Below, one piece after another: positions 53,976-64,000 of a stretch of DNA of 64,000 nucleotides. This stretch comes from Acanthaster planci (Eukaryota > Echinodermata > Asteroidea > Valvatida > Acanthasteridae). Where the stretch lies: assembly GCF_001949145.1 (NCBI RefSeq), contig NW_019091757.1, positions 27,662 to 91,661 on the forward strand, read 5' to 3'. A program made the position numbers and the translations under genes. How positions within the stretch are numbered: the stretch's first letter is position 1; each line of letters begins with the position of its first letter. The notes below the pieces were generated by a model. The model did not search any database. It worked only from the letters and a program-made list of their open reading frames with translations, and was not told where the DNA came from.

Positions 53976-56279
53976 TGCCAAAATAGAAAAACATGCATTC
54001 CTTTGGTACAGTCATGTTTGTCACTGATAATCATGTCAATTCCAATTCGAAACTGAGGTGTGTCATTTTAATGGGAAAAATGGTCAATGCAACAGAACAA
54101 TTTCTCTCTTGCCCTGGGCCCAATTTTATGGCGCAGCTTACAGCAGAATTCTGCACTTATAATCTCCATTCTCCAACTGTGGTAGCAGAAAAATTCCGCA
54201 CTAAACTTATAATCAAGGAATCCTTAGTTACCGGATGTACACATAATTAGGCACACAAGCTAAAATTCTTGCTAACCCATGAAATATGTTCACCATAAGC
54301 ACATAATTTTCTGCTAGGCATACAGTAACTTAAGCACCGATTTTTCGCTTGCAGTTATGCAGTACCATGAAATTGGGCCCAGATCTGAGAACCAATGCAA
54401 TGAATGAACATGACGCCAGACAGTGCACAAAGTGCAAAGTTATTTCAAGCATGGAGGAAGGACTTGTGCACTGTGCGTGTATGTGTGAATAAGACTCAGG
54501 CTTTATCATGTTTATCGTTGGCTCGAAAGCCAGGCATGCCAGGTGACTCAAAGTTTTCATCCATTACCCAGGGTTCAAGTTATCAAGAGTTTACTGTATT
54601 CATTGGTGTGCAGCTTGAGGTGAGTAGTGCTCTAAATGCAACATCACAAATTTCCATTCTTCTGATATGAAGGGAGTATGAGGGGGTACCGGGTATGGGT
54701 CGTGGGGTTTTTAGAACAACCCACCTTATCATCACACACGTTCGGAGTGAGTGACTGACTTGCCGAGCTGTCGACGAGAGCTGGGCCATGCATAAAAATG
54801 AATGTCTTTGCAACAGCCACTTGATTATCTGAAATTCCTGACAAGATATTCAAAACTACCGGTCTAGTTCTTTAAGTTTAACTCAAAATAGTGACAATTT
54901 TATAGACGAGAGAATTTCGAAAGACAGTGCACAATATCGACGTGCACCGACCGACAGCGAATACACTGTACTTCAACCCATGGGCATTTGTATTTGACCG
55001 GGACTGGGAACTAGACTGTGCGGAACAAGGTTAGACTTGCTTTAGTCCTTCAAATTACCAAGTGGCAGGAGAAAATTCTAATCAAAATATTACATGGAAT
55101 GTCTCAATGCACATCATAATTACGAAATGTCCCCACTGGACCCCTAAAGAAGTCAACTATTTCCCCGAAAACTAGGAATACATTTTTACATTTTTTAAGA
55201 GCAATCCAAAATGTTGGCAGGGGGTGTACAAAATTACTACAAATGTTTCCAAAAAAGGAGAAAATAAATTACACTCCCTTACATTTTGCATTGAGACCGA
55301 GAGTCGACAGTAGGTGCTTGTACGTTCTGTTTATTCTAGCATCTACCTGTTTATTTTCAGTCAAGTAAGCCTGTTCTATACTACGAAAAATGCACACTAA
55401 AACAGGTTAGTCTGTGTATGACAATGTCACTTGTTGGAAATTAATTTTATTTGCATATGATGGAGTACGTACTGTTGTCATGACAATGTACAACCGAAAT
55501 TACTTCTGAGAACTTTCCAAAGGAGGTATAGATTGCAAAAATCGACCAAGTACTGAACTGTGTTGCAATTGTATAAATACATAGCTCTGTGGGTACACTT
55601 TCATACTTGTTACAGTCTGCAGAACTGAATCCACAACCAAGTAAATAATACCAAAGGTTTCTTGCCTTGGATTTTCAACACAAGGACAGTTGATTTTGTG
55701 GACTGTTTTATTATAACTTACTGAGAATACAAGATTAGAATAAGTACTGCTTTGCATTTGGTCAGAAACATACAAAAAGTCTAAATATATTGCAAATTGA
55801 AGACCAAACAAACATAAAAACAAGTGGACAGAAACAGTAATGGGTTGAGGATGAAAAAGTTTCTCATGTTCTGCTTTGCCTGGAACAAGCTTGTCTATCC
55901 TTGACCTTGTCACCTTACTGAAGGTACTATCAGTAAGTTGGACCTAATTGCTTACCTCTTCTAACAACTCGCCCTCTTAAACATTTTCTGCACATATTCC
56001 AGTGTTTCAAAATGCACTGAGACCAAACTCATAAAATAAAGAAATACAAGTCATTTCACGTATAAAACTTAGTTATCGTCCCAATGCTATGACATACATG
56101 GAGATACATGTCCTTACATTTTGAATTACAAATGAGCATGTTTTAGGCCTACTCGTCACACAGTGCAATAAGCAGTTGCTAATAATGTAAAATGAAGGCA
56201 GTGTTTTGTAAAAATGCCTTTAGAACCCTCTTTTTTGGCAAGATTGCTCTACTTGTCTTCGACAACTGCGACTGCATAA
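53976..56279. other. Spacer with MITE, no gene found
   Basis: Contains the terminal-inverted-repeat element at 54114-54382. The rest is AT-rich and unremarkable. A 137-codon frame on the minus strand at 55500-55913 has no domain and no splice support. Confidence 0.5.
54114..54382. mobile_element. MITE with GGGCCCAATTT terminal inverted repeats
   Basis: The left end 'ctgggcccaattttatgg' and right end 'ccatgaaattgggcccag' are reverse complements with one mismatch. Inside, 'gcagaa..ttctgc' and 'agcataa..gcttaag' blocks give further imperfect pairing. About 269 bp, no coding frame. Confidence 0.8.
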
Positions 56280-56972
56280 CTAAATCCTACAGTTTGAACT
56301 CTCCGGTTCCATGCTTAAACTGGGAGGTGTCCGTCCAAATAACCACCTCTCAGATCCGTTTTCTGCGCCAAATGTTGACTTGTTCAACAGCTGGAAACCC
56401 AGCTTGGAGATCTCCTGGAAGATCTTCATGCGGTTGGGGGCCACCACGCCGTGGGCGGCCGTGACCGCCCCGTCCCGCTCCACCCGCCGCAGCACGCTGC
56501 GGTCCTGGTTGGAGTGGGCCTGGAAGAACCCCAGCAGCAGCGGGATCTGCTTGAGGGTGTTGAAGCCGCCGAAGTAGGTGAACTCCCTGGAGACGGAGTC
56601 TGTGACGATCTCGATGAATTCCATCTCCGGGGTCTTCGGCAGAGGGGGAGTCAGTTTGGCCAGGCGCTCCTCGCGGAGCGACCTGACCGCGTCGATCAGC
56701 TCCGTGATCTGGTAGAAGTCCGCCTCGGCGGCCAGCAGGTCCCACTCGGAGAAGTCGGCCGGCAGACAGAGCGCCGAGCGGCGCAGGAAGTTCAGGACGT
56801 GGCGGAAGGTGGGCCCATCCCCGTCGATGATGTAGTGACCGTGGCTATCGCGAGAGGTCGGTAGACGGCCGCTGAACATGGAGCCCAACATGGAGTCCGG
56901 GAAGCGAGTGAGCGTGGTGATGGTGGTTGTATGGAGGCAACCACCTACATTCAGCGTCACTAGGTCCTCCAT
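56280..56972 (-). CDS. KCTD-C: BTB/T1-domain protein, single exon
   Basis: 230 codons, ATG at 56972-56970. BTB/T1 domain (about residues 3-90): VTLNVGGCLHTTTITTLTR, FPDSMLGSMFSG, YIIDGDGPTFRHVLNFLRR and EWDLLAAEADFYQ. The C-terminal half has EMEFIEIVTD, YFGGFNTLKQIPLLLGFF, RMKIFQEISKLGFQLLN and ERWLFGRTP. It is the best conserved of the three intact copies and much more GC-rich than its surroundings and than KCTD-A. By family, a KCTD6/21-like pentameric or oligomeric Cullin-3 adaptor; the substrate is unknown. Same strand as the two pseudogenes downstream, consistent with serial duplication. Confidence 0.93.
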   Translation of the reverse strand: MEDLVTLNVGGCLHTTTITTLTRFPDSMLGSMFSGRLPTSRDSHGHYIIDGDGPTFRHVLNFLRRSALCLPADFSEWDLLAAEADFYQITELIDAVRSLREERLAKLTPPLPKTPEMEFIEIVTDSVSREFTYFGGFNTLKQIPLLLGFFQAHSNQDRSVLRRVERDGAVTAAHGVVAPNRMKIFQEISKLGFQLLNKSTFGAENGSERWLFGRTPPSLSMEPESSNCRI

Positions 56973-58772
56973 TTACACGAGAGACTTGTCATATTCCGCG
57001 AGGGAAATGAGAAACCCGACAATCGGAGACAAAAATCAAGCACGACCCAAACTGATCTTGCAACAACATGACATACCCGGTACCCCGCCCGACCCATGGC
57101 ACGGCATAGGCGCCACACGCACGTGCATTGTGATTTACATCCGCATCTCAGTCTAGACTTGTTCCCAGTCCTTCTGCGAGCTGCACACCCACACTTCAGA
57201 GACTTCAACAGAGCGCCCTGATATGATAGAGGGCGCCGATTGCCCAAACAACGCTCACATTACACAATCAGCTGAAACAAGTTGAAGTTAGTATCCTCGG
57301 TGAGGTGTAAAGAGGTCGGTTAGAAAGCTTTATAAAGTACACCTAACATTGACACGACACTCAAAATCATAGCGCATTAGAAGGCTCGAAGAGGGGGAGG
57401 AGTCGGCCGCACAAAAAATGGTATGCGCTTAGTCGTGAAAATTAATGTGTACATGCAACGAGTACATGTATATATAATAACATGTATAAAGCAACGGCAC
57501 AGATGGCAGGGACAATTGCACCACGCGTATATGAATCCAAGGTGATGAGGGAAGGGGTGATATGGACGACCGAAATCCAGTGTCCAGCGTCGGGAATGTG
57601 GAAAAGCTGGGGGGGGGGGTCGCATTGGATATCACGTTATTCACAAGATAAAAGCTCGAACGGTGCGAGGGAGCTCGAGGATGCATTTGAGGCCTATACG
57701 TTTGTGAACTGTTTGTCTCAGTTTTTCAGTGATATCAATTGTATATTTGCCCTTGGAAAGTTAAATAATGCAATTTTTATCACCAACGAGCACGATAAAA
57801 TTAAAAATGTGACCAATCCTTAGAAAAACAGTCAAACCCCGTGTAACAAATCATGGTTTACTGGAATAACCCAAAAACGTAAGATTTGACAAAAAAGAGA
57901 GTATTTAGAGTCTTTGAAAGTGCATTTATTAAACGTATTTGAAACTCAAAGAGCAGATTTTATAAACAAAGTTAACTTGACAAAAGGCGAAAGTGTAGGT
58001 CGTCTACCTTATAAAGAAAATGCATGTATTTGCATTAACAAATACAGTGGAACAACGTGGCCCTTGGGACTTTAGAAATTACTTTGTTATAATAGTTACC
58101 TTGTGTTATTAGTAATGAAAAACAACGAAAAACAACCTAAAATTGTCCTTGTTATAAAATATAACCGTGTATTCAAAGTGCTCAAGTTCTTTTCTGTGTT
58201 TGACTGTATCGTCCACGTCACCATTTCAGCATCATCAGTTTTACTAGCACACGACGTGAACAATTTCATGATCACTTCCTGGCTCCATTATCCACCACTC
58301 CCTTAAAGAGTACTCAGATTTGTTCGTTTAGAACGTTTAATTTATGCCGAACGGATTTCTATTGACAGTGACGGCACTGAGGTAAAAAAAAAAAACGAAA
58401 ACCGAACAGAACGGTGTGCGTGAATGCAATTAAAATTATATACATGTACAATTAACACTTGCATTTATCTTTGCAAGAAAAACTGACGCTAGTGCCTGCT
58501 GAACAGGGTTGAAGAAAACGTTTGGTGTCGTTAATTTGGCAACATCTAACTCAAGGTGAGAGCATAGTTTTTTCTCGCTTAATGCTTGCTTATTAGCCGG
58601 AGATGCTTGCAACATTGTCACCATACACGCCGTCCTCGCTCGCATTATAAGACCGAGTTCACCCTCGAATGGTTTGGATGGTGTTACCCACATTTCAACT
58701 TCTTTACATTATCCATTTTACACTCCAAGCAGGCATATGCACGGGACATGATGGAAACTCGTTCACCAAGGT
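56973..58772. other. Spacer, no gene found
   Basis: The left part is the upstream region of KCTD-C. A G-run (about 57607-57620) is present. No exon or element supported. Confidence 0.45.
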
Positions 58773-59135
58773 CTACTCCTCTGCTTTCTCTGCTTCGTCT
58801 TCTTCGGCGATCACCTCCGGTTTGTCGGCGACCTCTGCCTTCTCCTGGGGCTCACTATGCCCCTTGTCTTCCTCTGACGGCGGCAGCTTGGTGTACCTCG
58901 TGGTCGTCTTCTCGGGCGGCGAATTCTCCTCCAGATCGTCACTTGGCGGAGCTGCGTCCTGCCTGTCCCCGTCATTGGCGGGAGCGTCTGTTTTGTCCTC
59001 CTCCTGGGGTAATCTGCTGTACCCGCAGGTGGTCTTTTCCTCCGCTTCAGGGCGGTTCTCCTTGGATTTACCTCCGTCTTCCACCAGGGGAGTGCGCTCG
59101 CTGACTGCAGTACTCTTGGAGCCACCACAACCCAT
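58773..59135 (-). CDS. Small acidic MGCGGSK protein, predicted N-myristoylated
   Basis: 120 codons, single exon, ATG at 59135-59133. The start MGCGGSKSTAVSERTPL fits N-myristoylation at Gly2, with Cys3 available for palmitoylation, so membrane attachment is expected. The rest is Glu/Lys/Asp-rich and likely disordered. Two related blocks, TTCGYSRLPQEEDK and TTTRYTKLPPSEEDK (about 35 residues apart), form an internal repeat around Y-[ST]-[RK]-L-P. No family recognised. It is divergent from the CAP gene at 60361, whose product also begins MGCG. Confidence 0.75.
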   Translation of the reverse strand: MGCGGSKSTAVSERTPLVEDGGKSKENRPEAEEKTTCGYSRLPQEEDKTDAPANDGDRQDAAPPSDDLEENSPPEKTTTRYTKLPPSEEDKGHSEPQEKAEVADKPEVIAEEDEAEKAEE

Positions 59136-60360
59136 TTTGATTTACAAGCAACCCCAAAATTCGAAGAAATGTCACTTAAATACAAGTGATAGTTCCACGG
59201 GGTCGGGAAGGGGTCTTTGAAAAAAAACACTTCCGCTTTCAGTTCGGATTCAGTCGCTCAGACTTCAGATCTCTTCACCAAACATGGGGAAACTTCAACA
59301 CTCCATTGGCGTCTTCAAACCAGCACTCTCATCTTACAATCCGTGTACAAGTACATGTACTCCGCCGGAGGTCGAGACGTGTAAGTGACGACATCCCCAA
59401 CGACTATACAAACTTTGTTTACAACATGTTTGCTAAAGGATATCCCGGGCTATAGTATCGTATCCTAGCGTCATGAATGGGGGTTGCCACTGTTGTTTTC
59501 AACGTGTTTGCCAAAGGATTTCCCGGCCCAGTGTCGTATCCGCGTAATGAATGGCGTTGCCAATGGAGACCGCGACGCGCACCTGCACATAATTATGCAT
59601 GAGTGAATACGGACCACAGAATAGTCTGGCTGCAACTTAGTTTGAGATCCAGATGAGTGTAAATGCAATGGCCTTCCCCGGTGAAACGGCAGGGGCTTAA
59701 TACTTTGTTGGTCTCGTAGCGATGTTTCAGTGGCCATGGGCTGCCTAGTGCGTTGCTGTAGCGGTGGTCGTTTGTGTGTTGGATTACGTGCGTTAAGTTA
59801 TAATGGTCACTTATTATTTACCATGACTTGCGTCTAACAATGAAGGACATTTCGCACGGTACCGGTGTGCTTACCTTTGTAACCATAGAGCAAAGACATA
59901 AGCACATACCAGTGTGCGTGAGGCGTTATATGGTGATGTAAAAGTCCACAGCTGCAACTATTTGCTTAATGGTGCGATCAATGATTTTTTTAAAATAAAA
60001 ATCCTGTCGCTTAATTGAAAGTACGCCTATCTGATCTGCTGTTTATCCCTGTGCTCATTTCAATCGTGCGTGAACGAACTCTTAAAAACTGCAAGATCGG
60101 CTGAGCACATTGATATTAGATCTGCTTCAGTGGAAAACTTATGTATTTGATCACACCTACATGAAACAATCCAGCAACAGGTGCTCAGCTACGATCAACA
60201 ATGTGTCACGTCATTCTTCAAAGGTAGGTCCGATAAACGCTCGACCAGTTTTACAACACGCGACGTCCTTGCACTTTGGCCGCTGTGAATCTTCAGGATT
60301 CGTGCTCAGTGATTTATATCCTCTCGGAATAGCTGCCAGTGCGTAAAATGATTCTGCAAA
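59136..60360. promoter_or_regulatory. Intergenic region between two divergent MGCG genes
   Basis: 1.2 kb head-to-head spacer that must hold both promoters. It contains an 88-bp-period tandem duplication (about 59427-59585). No TATA box can be assigned with confidence. Confidence 0.4.
59427..59585. repeat. Two-copy tandem duplication, 88-bp period
   Basis: 'tgtttgctaaaggatatcccgggc' (59427) and 'tgtttgccaaaggatttcccggcc' (59515) start two copies that share 'gtatcgtatcc' and 'atgaatggcgttgccaa' blocks. It lies between the divergent promoters. Confidence 0.7.
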
Positions 60361-62563
60361 ATGGGCTGCGGCAGCTCCAACACGTCTACCGGACCAGTCG
60401 GCGAGTTGGAGAAACCGCCCCGTCCCAGTGCATTCCAGGACGTCAGTGGTGACGACAGGCAACGGGAGAATCATGGAGGCAAAACCAGTGGAGACGTCGA
60501 GGATGGAGGCACGGGTCGCACCGACCAGAGTGCCACCCGTCCTGCGCCGTTGCTGCAAACAGGGATCAGCCTCAGCGAGAACGGTAAGGTCGGAGTCTCT
60601 AACCCCCTCGAGAGCCGGACGGTTGGTGAGAGGGAGCAAAAATCAGGCCTTGGCCGTCACCCGGCAGTGGGTATTAACACGACGGACTCAGCCTCTTTGA
60701 AAAAGCGAGATGCATATACAGAAAACACATCACATCTTCTGCCGACAAACAGAGGCAAGCAGGGTGGCTCATATCCGAGACTTAAACCAACAGAAGAAAA
60801 ATTAGGCACTGGCTCGGACCATTCCACTCCCCCTGAATCTCAGGAATGCCACGGAACAGATAGTCCTAGTATGCCCCCTAATGAGGACCAAATACCAAGG
60901 CCCGAGGCTGAGGAAACAGAAGGCGGTGGCTATATTAACAACTTTAATGAAATCATCGATGAACCTCTCACGGGAACAGGCAATGAATCGGACCCAAAGC
61001 AAACAGAGTCTACCTCATCCAAACCTGCTGCGGTGACAGTCAGTGAAAACTTCACTCAGGTGAATCTAACCTCAGACGAGATTGATTTGCCGGGGCCACA
61101 AGATCCTTGGCAACAGGACAACGAGGTCTTGCTTAACGATACTGCACCTGTCATCGAAGAAAACGCTGGCAACCTGAACTCCCTAATCGCAACGAAGCTG
61201 GATGTCCCTAGGAGTGAACCTCGTCCAAGAGAGATTGCACCTTCTGACGTTGTTACAGAATACGACAGCCGGGATAATAATGCGAACCTCACTTCACACA
61301 ACAATTCATCAAACTCGAAACACACACCCAGTGTCGATCTCAAGACCATTACAAAAGAAACGCAGGGAGTGATTCCGGAAGATGGGGCCGAGCCTCCCTC
61401 ACTCCCTCCCTTGCAAGAATCGATACTGGATCGTGTGAGGGGCGAGGCCCTGGAGACGCACAATATCTACCGGGCGAGGCACGGAGTACCGCCCCTCGTC
61501 CTGAACGACCAGATCAACGCGTACTCCCAAAAGTGGGCCGAAAAGATGGCGTCCACGCGAAAGTTTGAACATAGCCCGAGTAAGAGCAGGTCCAACTACG
61601 GTGAAAATATATACTACTCTGGCTCAACACATTTCAGTGTCCACGAGGTCAAAGGTAATTATGAGCTTCTCCATTTCCTGCGGTCTTATATATTTTGCTT
61701 ATTTACCGCTATCCAATGAGGAGTAACTTGCCTTATATGAAGTTCGTCTCGCCTGAACAAAAGTGCATGACTGCATTGCGATATAAATTGAACTTGTACA
61801 GTGTATTGCAGTAATTCATGCTGGACACGTAGTCAACTCAGTTTTGTTTCATGTGTGTTTAATTGCAGGCGGTACTTCCATCACAGCATTTTACAATGAA
61901 ATCAAAGACTATGACTACAAGCGGCCCGGAGAACGGAAAAGGAACGGCGGGCAGATAGGTACACCTTTCATTTGGTTTACAAGTTCAGTGTTGACAAAAA
62001 AAAATGGTTGGGCAAATACGGGGGCTTGTTTACTGGTTTGTTTTTTAGATACGCTCTATTCCTTCAATAGGCAAAAAGGGAAGCAGGGAGACCAGACAAT
62101 AATACCACTTATTACTTTGACATCAATTCATTTCTTCCCTTTGATACTTGCATATTTTTCAATTTATGAAGAAATAGTTTTGCTTGTGAAAAAAGAGTTT
62201 ATAGTCTGCTTGGTCAAGTTGATTTATATTGGATCGCATAATCATGAATGGGACTGTTTTGTAACTGTGAATGAGTAAAATTCTAGGCCCTGATTATTTT
62301 ATTTTGCATTTTTTTCCTGAATTTCTTTTAGGTCAATCCAAGGTTGTGAGTGTGAGCGACTCTAACTGCTTCCTTTTTTTCATGAAGGTCACTTCACACA
62401 AGTTATTTGGAAGGATTCAAAGGAGCTGGGCGTTGGCATGACAACCACCAAAAAGGGAGATATGGGCTACGTGTACGTCTGCTGCAACTACGGTCCTCCA
62501 GGCAACGTGATTGGACGCTTCGAGCAAAACGTCCCACTACCGGTCAGTTTTAGAAGATTTTGA
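60361..62563 (+). CDS. CAP-1: N-myristoylated, disordered-region CAP (GAPR-1-like) protein, 3 exons
   Basis: Exons 60361-61654, 61869-61958 and 62388-62563, GT-AG, phase 1 throughout; 1560 nt including the stop, 519 residues. The start MGCGSSNTSTGP fits N-myristoylation plus palmitoylation. About 350 residues of Ser/Thr/Pro/Glu-rich disordered sequence follow, then a CAP/SCP domain: ETHNIYRARHGVPPL, YGENIYYSG, then ITAFYNEIKDYDY (exon 2) and GHFTQVIWKDSKELGVG, YVCCNYGPPGNVIG, FEQNV (exon 3). The CAP tetrad is complete (His in ETHN, Glu in GEN, Glu in YNEI, His in GHF). No signal peptide is visible, so it is intracellular like GAPR-1/GLIPR2, a myristoylated Golgi lipid-raft protein; the long N-terminal extension is unusual. 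After FEQNVPLP the frame reaches a stop in seven codons; a donor-like |gtcagt at 62543 leaves another ending possible. Confidence 0.87.
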
Positions 62564-62993
62564 AAAGTGTCCGGACAGAATCTTCAATTTGGAAAGACTT
62601 TGAGTCGTTTATATTCGTAGGAATGTCCTCTTGTAACATTCATTTCGTAGGCGTGTATTATTCGGCTGTATCGTATCATATGATGCTTCAGTAAAGTATG
62701 GTTAAAGAGAAGCAGGCGTTCGGCGAGAATGGAGTTTGCCAGAAACCATGGCTCCTCTTTTCACTTTGGCAAAGAAGAGTAACGTTTTTTCTATGATATC
62801 ATTGCAAATGTTGATGACTGCTGATCACCTGCTGATGATTTCCCGAGTCTGTCAAAACGGCTCTTATGAAGCGGGTTTTTGCGAAGGGATCGCATGAGGA
62901 AACGGTTGGAAAAGCTTAATTTGTGGTTTGTCTTTATCTTCAGCCTCAAACTTAAACTTTTCGCTGGGTTTGATTTGATACTTCAGATTACAG
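62564..62993. other. Short spacer between CAP-1 and CAP-2
   Basis: No exon recognised. It may contain the 3' UTR of CAP-1 and leader sequence of CAP-2. Confidence 0.4.
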
Positions 62994-63709
62994 ATGGCCC
63001 AATCGCACCGAAGATGACAAGCAGAGACGGCGGCGAGAACGTAGCGGGCCAAAGCAGCAATCGATCGGCGGACGGGGCCGGGGCACCACCGCTGCCTTCA
63101 GGGAAAGAGACGCCGCTCCAGCGGGTCAGGAGGGAGATGCTGTGGGCACACAACGTGAGCCGAGGGAAGCACGACTTGGCCCCTCTGACCTTGGATGCCA
63201 AGCTTAACAAGCACGCCCAGCAGTGGGCGACGAAGATGGCCAACACGAAGAAATTCGAGCTCAGCCCGAGAGGCGACCGGCCCGGCTACGGGGAGAACAT
63301 TTTCATGGCCGGTTCGTACAATTTTGACATCTCGAACGTCAAAGGTGAGTCTGATCCTTTCCTCCACTCATCCGACGATTAAGTGCAGCCTTTCTTTTTG
63401 ATTCTCCCAGCTTCTACAGTGTAAATTGTTTTAAGCCTATTTGTCAAATTACCCACTGTTTGTCCAATCATCAGCTATTAAACGTGTTTGTATAGATCTC
63501 GGTTGCTCGATTTATATTTTGGATTCGTTTGTACTAAGTGCTTTTTTGGGCAATCGTATAAGCCATCTCCATATCTTGCCAAAGTCATAGCCCGTTGAAT
63601 CCACTATTTACAACGATATTTCTGAAGAGCGCTCTTCTGTTTTACGATTCCGCAGGCGTTGAGGTAGCGGCATTTTTCTGCGATGAAACAGCGAAAGACG
63701 GAAACATGG
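62994..63709 (+). CDS. CAP-2: partial CAP-domain gene (runs off the window)
   Basis: Exons 62994-63344 and 63656-63709, phase 1. The acceptor cagattacag precedes 62994. The first in-frame ATG is at 63014 (MTSRDGGENVAG), with no MGC motif, so either translation starts there or an upstream exon is missing. The CAP part has WAHNVSRGKHDLAPL, HAQQWATKMANTKKFE and YGENIFMAG, then the donor AAAG|gtgagt. Exon 2 (VEVAAFFCDETAKDGNMG) is shorter than CAP-1 exon 2, and the usual W/F-Y-x-E segment is altered. The exon carrying GHFTQ is expected beyond 64000. It is a tandem duplicate of CAP-1; alternatively both could belong to one double-CAP gene, but the phases do not favour that. Confidence 0.75.
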
Positions 63710-64000
63710 GTAGGATTACAGTCTCATATTTAAAAACACTACAGGCAGGCCCAATGCTTAATCATCGATGAAAACTAACAAAAGAAAGTAAAATCGTCGA
63801 ATTTTATTTAGCTTGCGTATTTCAGTGCACTCTCGCCTTTACCGACGATATGAATCGTCAGTCCCTCGCACTGTGCAGCTCAAGAGCGACAAAACGATGA
63901 GATGTTCCACGCCTATAGGCCTACTGACATGTCATATCAATTGAACGCACAATAGTTGGCTCTGAAATATTGTAATTTTGGAAATAGCGTGCCATAAATA
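63710..64000. other. CAP-2 intron at window end
   Basis: Follows the donor ATGG|gtagga. No further exon is seen before the window ends. Confidence 0.5.

Noticed and set aside
55500-55913. 137-codon minus-strand frame
   Set aside because: Composition is that of AT-rich spacer; no start context, domain or splice signal supports it.
62388-63344. One double-CAP gene joining CAP-1 exon 3 to the 62994 exon
   Set aside because: The only donor near the end of exon 3 is phase 0, whereas the 62994 exon needs phase 1, and CAP-1 ends naturally at 62563. Kept only as a remote alternative.
1-64000. CRISPR arrays, prokaryotic operons, insertion sequences with transposase, rRNA genes
   Set aside because: None seen; spliced genes and genome style are clearly eukaryotic, and no transposase or reverse transcriptase frame was found on either strand.

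Overview
The window is eukaryotic nuclear DNA. Genes are split by GT-AG introns, intergenic and intronic DNA is AT-rich and full of small fold-back elements, and there are no operons. Three multi-exon receptors carry Death domains, a NACHT ATPase and leucine-rich repeats (LRRs). They are followed by a cluster of single-exon BTB/KCTD genes and by CAP-superfamily genes. Expanded Death-NACHT-LRR families are known from sea urchins and amphioxus, so I infer a marine invertebrate deuterostome, most likely an echinoderm; the species cannot be fixed from the sequence. Two N-runs (35613-36087 and 52814-52975) mark a draft assembly.

Layout: 1-75 is degenerate telomere-like repeat. NLR-1 lies on the minus strand at 12258->2783 in 8 exons. 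NLR-2, its tandem paralog, is minus at 25510->16481 in 8 exons, with a one-base frameshift at about 17470. A divergent KCTD gene is at 26642-27340 (+). The spacer 27.3-34.3 kb is rich in repeats: fold-back elements, tRNA-derived fragments and a roughly 200-bp divergent satellite. A second KCTD gene is at 34296-34982 (-), followed by a gap-containing spacer. NLR-3 is minus at 47453->39682 in 6 exons. Two decayed KCTD copies (50570-51301 and 53262-53975, both -) precede an intact GC-rich KCTD gene (56280-56972, -). The right end has a small acidic protein starting MGCGGSK (58773-59135, -), divergent from a CAP-domain protein starting MGCGSS (60361-62563, +), and then a second CAP gene that runs off the window (62994->, +).

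The NLR models were assembled by hand from splice signals. Every internal junction is phase 1 (one base | two bases), and the summed coding lengths are exact multiples of three: 4374 nt for NLR-1, 3171 nt for NLR-3, and 4086 nt for NLR-2 once one extra base is discounted. Short Ser/Gln/Glu-rich linker exons alternate with one-exon Death domains, ahead of a single large exon that encodes NACHT, winged-helix region and LRRs. This is a modular, exon-shuffling-ready receptor design. NLR-1 and NLR-2 share it exon for exon. NLR-3 has only one Death domain but carries a 40-codon exon with a beta-rich Asn/Gly motif resembling RHIM/amyloid signalling motifs. That exon is the best candidate for something new here.

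By family knowledge, the NLRs would be cytosolic innate sensors that oligomerise through NACHT and recruit partners through Death (and perhaps amyloid) motifs. The KCTDs would be Cullin-3 adaptor-type BTB proteins. The MGCG proteins would be N-myristoylated membrane-associated proteins, one of them tethering a GAPR-1-like CAP domain.
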